Of a stretch of DNA of 7,967 nucleotides, positions 5,827 to 7,967 are shown in pieces (the first letter of the stretch is position 1; the number at the start of each line of letters is the position of its first letter). The position numbers and the translations under genes were made by a program. The stretch is from the NCBI GenBank assembly GCA_946886065.1, contig CAMPHU010000211.1, forward strand, positions 1 to 7,967, written 5' to 3'. This DNA comes from an uncultured Massilia sp. Its GTDB lineage: Bacteria > Pseudomonadota > Gammaproteobacteria > Burkholderiales > Burkholderiaceae. Under the pieces are notes generated by a model that did not search any database, was not told the origin of the DNA, and saw only the letters and a program-made list of their open reading frames with translations.

Positions 5827-7967
5827 ATGTTCCTCTCTAATTTCAGTGTCAAGAGGCCGGTCGCCACCGTCGTCCTGATCGTGGCGATGATGTGCATCGG
5901 CCTGCTCGCCCTGTCCAAGCTCAAGGTCAACCAGAACCCGGACGTCGAGCGTCCGGGCGTCACGGTCGACATCCCGTATCCGGGCGCCTCGCCCGAAACC
6001 GTCGAGCGCGAAATCACCAACCGCCTGGAAAAGCAGATGCTGGCGATCCAGGGCGTCACCGAGGTCAATTCCAACTCGTACGAAGGCGGCGTGTCGATCT
6101 GGCTCGAATTCGACTTCGACCGCAACGTCATCGAAGCCTCGGACGACGTGCGCAACGCGATCGCCGCGGTGCGCTACAAGCTGCCGGTGGAGATGCGCGA
6201 GCCCGTGCTGCGCCGCTGGGACATCACCTCCGAACCGGTGATGCACCTGGCGCTGTCCTCGAGCAAGCAGTCGCACGCGGAGATCTCGCGCTATGCCGAA
6301 GACGTGCTGGCCGACAAGTTCCGCGCCATCGACGGCGTCTCGACCGTGACCGTGAACGGCGCCCTGCGCCGCGAACTGTCGGTCCTGCTGCGCGCCGAAA
6401 AGCTGCGTGAGTTCAACGTGTCGGTGTCGGAAGTCACCAACGCCCTGCGCACCCAGAACACGAACGCCCCGGTCGGCAAGCTGCGTAGCGAGCTGGACGA
6501 GAAGGGCATCCGCCTGGTCGGCCGCATCGAGCGTCCGGAAGACTTCTCGCAGATCGTGGTCAAGCGCAACGGCGACCAGATCGTGCGCCTGAACCAGGTG
6601 GCCGAGATCCAGGACGGCTTCGCCGACATCAACAGCCTGTCCATCCGCAGCGGCAACCCGAACGTGGCCCTGATGATCTCCCGCTCGCGCGACGCCTCGA
6701 CCGTTTCGCTGGCCAAGAAGGTGCACCAGGTGGTCGAACAGGCCAATAAGGAAATGCCGGAAGGCACCAAGGTCGAAGTCGTCCGCGACGGCGGCGACGA
6801 CGCCCAGAGCAGCCTGAACAACGTGATCGAGGCCCTGGTGCTGGGTGCGATCCTGACCATCTTCGTGGTCTACGCCTTCCTGAACTCCTGGCGCTCGACC
6901 CTGATCACCGCGCTGTCGCTGCCGACCTCCGTGCTGGCCGCCTTCATCGCCGTGTGGCTGTGCGGCTTCACCTTGAACTTCATGACCCTGCTGGGCCTGT
7001 CGCTGGCGATCGGCGTGCTGATCGACGACGCGATCGTGGTGCGGGAAAACATCGTGCGCCACATGGAACTGGGCTCGGACCGCCGTACCGCCGCGCTCGA
7101 AGGCACCGCCGAGATCGGCCTGGCCGTGGCTGCGACCACCTTCTCGATCATGGCCGTGTTCGTGCCGGTAGCGTTCATGCCGGGCGTGTCGGGCGAGTGG
7201 TTCCGTCCCTTCGCACTGACCGTGACCTGCTCGGTGATCGTGTCGCTGTTCATCTCGTTCACGCTCGACCCGATGCTGTCGGCCTACTGGGGCGACCCGC
7301 CTGACCACGCGCATGCGCCGAAGAAAGGCATCAGCCGCGTGCTGCAACGCTTCAACGTCTGGTTCGACCACCAGGCCGACCGCTACGGCCGCGTGATCGC
7401 CTGGGCCCTGCATCACCGCAAGTGGATGGCCGCGATCGCCGTCGCCAGCTTCGTCGGCGCCATTGCCCTGCACATGTTCTTCGGCGGCTCGAGCTTCCTG
7501 CCGAAAGCCGACCACGGCACCATCATGGTCGAGATCCGCACCCCGGCCTCGTCGAGCCTCGAGTATGCGCGCCGCAAGGTGGAAGCGGCGGCCGAGATCG
7601 CCCGTTCGATCCCGGAAACCGAAGACACCAACAGCAACGTCAACCTGAGCGGCGGCCGCGTCTATGTCGACATCGGCAAGCGCAGCACCCGCAAGCGCAG
7701 CGCCGCCGAGATCGGCACCGACCTGCGCGCCAAGATCGCTCCGCTGGTGGGCGCCGAGTACACCGTGATCGACGACCTGGGAGGCGGCGGCAAGCCGGTC
7801 CAGATCGAGTTCACCGGCCCGGATTCGCGCAAGCTGATGGAACTGACCTCCGCCTACATGGAGAAGCTGCGCGAGATCCCGGGCGCGGTCGACGTCACCC
7901 TGTCGGAACAGGACCCGAAGAACGAGCTGCAGATCGTGCTCGACCGCGGCCTGGCCAACGCCATGGG
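5827..7967 (+). CDS. RND efflux permease (HAE1/AcrB-type), 3' end beyond window
   Basis: The frame is open from the ATG at 5827 to the right edge (713 complete codons); family members have about 1020-1060 residues, so roughly the last third is missing. The N-terminus M-F-L-S-N-F-S-V-K-R-P leads into TM1 (about 11-31). The porter domain starts with P-Y-P-G-A-S-P-E-T-V-E (50-60). TM2 lies at about 335-357. TM4 carries I-D-D-A-I-V-V (399-405), whose Asp400/Asp401 match the proton-relay pair D407/D408 of AcrB. The DD, rather than the D-G pattern of heavy-metal pumps, points to the HAE1 (drug/hydrophobe) branch. TM5/TM6 follow (about 431-485), a cytoplasmic linker, TM7 (about 533-553), and the second periplasmic half (from about 555). 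It is a proton-driven trimeric inner-membrane transporter coupled to the adaptor encoded just upstream. No frameshift is visible. The arginine in V-R-E-N-I after the DD pair is a subfamily variant. Substrate not predictable. Confidence 0.95.
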   Translation, partial: MFLSNFSVKRPVATVVLIVAMMCIGLLALSKLKVNQNPDVERPGVTVDIPYPGASPETVEREITNRLEKQMLAIQGVTEVNSNSYEGGVSIWLEFDFDRNVIEASDDVRNAIAAVRYKLPVEMREPVLRRWDITSEPVMHLALSSSKQSHAEISRYAEDVLADKFRAIDGVSTVTVNGALRRELSVLLRAEKLREFNVSVSEVTNALRTQNTNAPVGKLRSELDEKGIRLVGRIERPEDFSQIVVKRNGDQIVRLNQVAEIQDGFADINSLSIRSGNPNVALMISRSRDASTVSLAKKVHQVVEQANKEMPEGTKVEVVRDGGDDAQSSLNNVIEALVLGAILTIFVVYAFLNSWRSTLITALSLPTSVLAAFIAVWLCGFTLNFMTLLGLSLAIGVLIDDAIVVRENIVRHMELGSDRRTAALEGTAEIGLAVAATTFSIMAVFVPVAFMPGVSGEWFRPFALTVTCSVIVSLFISFTLDPMLSAYWGDPPDHAHAPKKGISRVLQRFNVWFDHQADRYGRVIAWALHHRKWMAAIAVASFVGAIALHMFFGGSSFLPKADHGTIMVEIRTPASSSLEYARRKVEAAAEIARSIPETEDTNSNVNLSGGRVYVDIGKRSTRKRSAAEIGTDLRAKIAPLVGAEYTVIDDLGGGGKPVQIEFTGPDSRKLMELTSAYMEKLREIPGAVDVTLSEQDPKNELQIVLDRGLANAM

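Noticed and set aside
4517..6155. Minus-strand frames across the adaptor gene and permease start
   Set aside because: Ser/Arg/Thr- or Gly/His/Asp-rich antisense translations of unmistakable RND adaptor and permease sequence; no domains.
5680..7515. 611-codon minus-strand frame opposite the RND permease
   Set aside because: His/Asp/Gln/Gly-rich, without hydrophobic core patterns; the plus strand in this interval encodes a continuous RND permease with catalytic TM4 motif.
5827..7967. Heavy-metal (CzcA-type) RND pump
   Set aside because: TM4 carries DDAIVV rather than the single-Asp pattern expected for heavy-metal pumps, so the HAE1 branch fits better.

Overview
The window is GC-rich, with strongly GC3-biased codons and densely packed genes. 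The protein set is a DUF475 TerC-like membrane protein, a DUF212/YuiD-type 'divergent PAP2' phosphatase, a small single-TM Burkholderiales-type protein and an HAE1-type RND efflux operon. This points to a betaproteobacterium, most likely Oxalobacteraceae (Massilia/Telluria-like). That placement is inferred from remembered protein character; no search was run.

Layout. Bases 1-54 are almost pure C and look like a contig-edge artefact. Bases 55-2181 (+) hold the 3' part of a gene for a very long, Ala/Glu/Arg/Gln-rich, proline-free coiled-coil protein whose true start lies off the window. It converges on a minus-strand gene at 2279-2683 (small membrane-anchored protein of unknown function). A hairpin with an A-tract on its left lies between them and reads as an intrinsic terminator for the minus-strand gene. 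Upstream of that gene, also on the minus strand, is a DUF475/TerC-superfamily integral membrane protein (2771-3826). A 144-bp divergent intergenic region separates it from a plus-strand DUF212 membrane phosphatase-like gene (3971-4390).

The 280 bp at 4391-4670 hold a perfect 24-bp palindrome inside a GTCC-rich repeat cluster, a 13-bp-stem hairpin, a doubtful 61-codon ORF, and an AT-rich promoter-like segment just before the next operon. From 4671 to the right edge runs a two-gene efflux operon: a lipoprotein periplasmic adaptor (4671-5804) and, 22 bp later, an RND permease (5827 to beyond 7967) cut off by the window edge after about 713 codons. Together these would form the inner-membrane and periplasmic parts of a tripartite drug/solute pump; no outer-membrane channel or local regulator is in view.

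No RNA genes, CRISPR arrays, insertion sequences or convincing new multi-gene system are visible. The points most worth a second look are the giant coiled-coil protein, the palindrome/hairpin cluster upstream of the efflux operon, and the poly-C edge.
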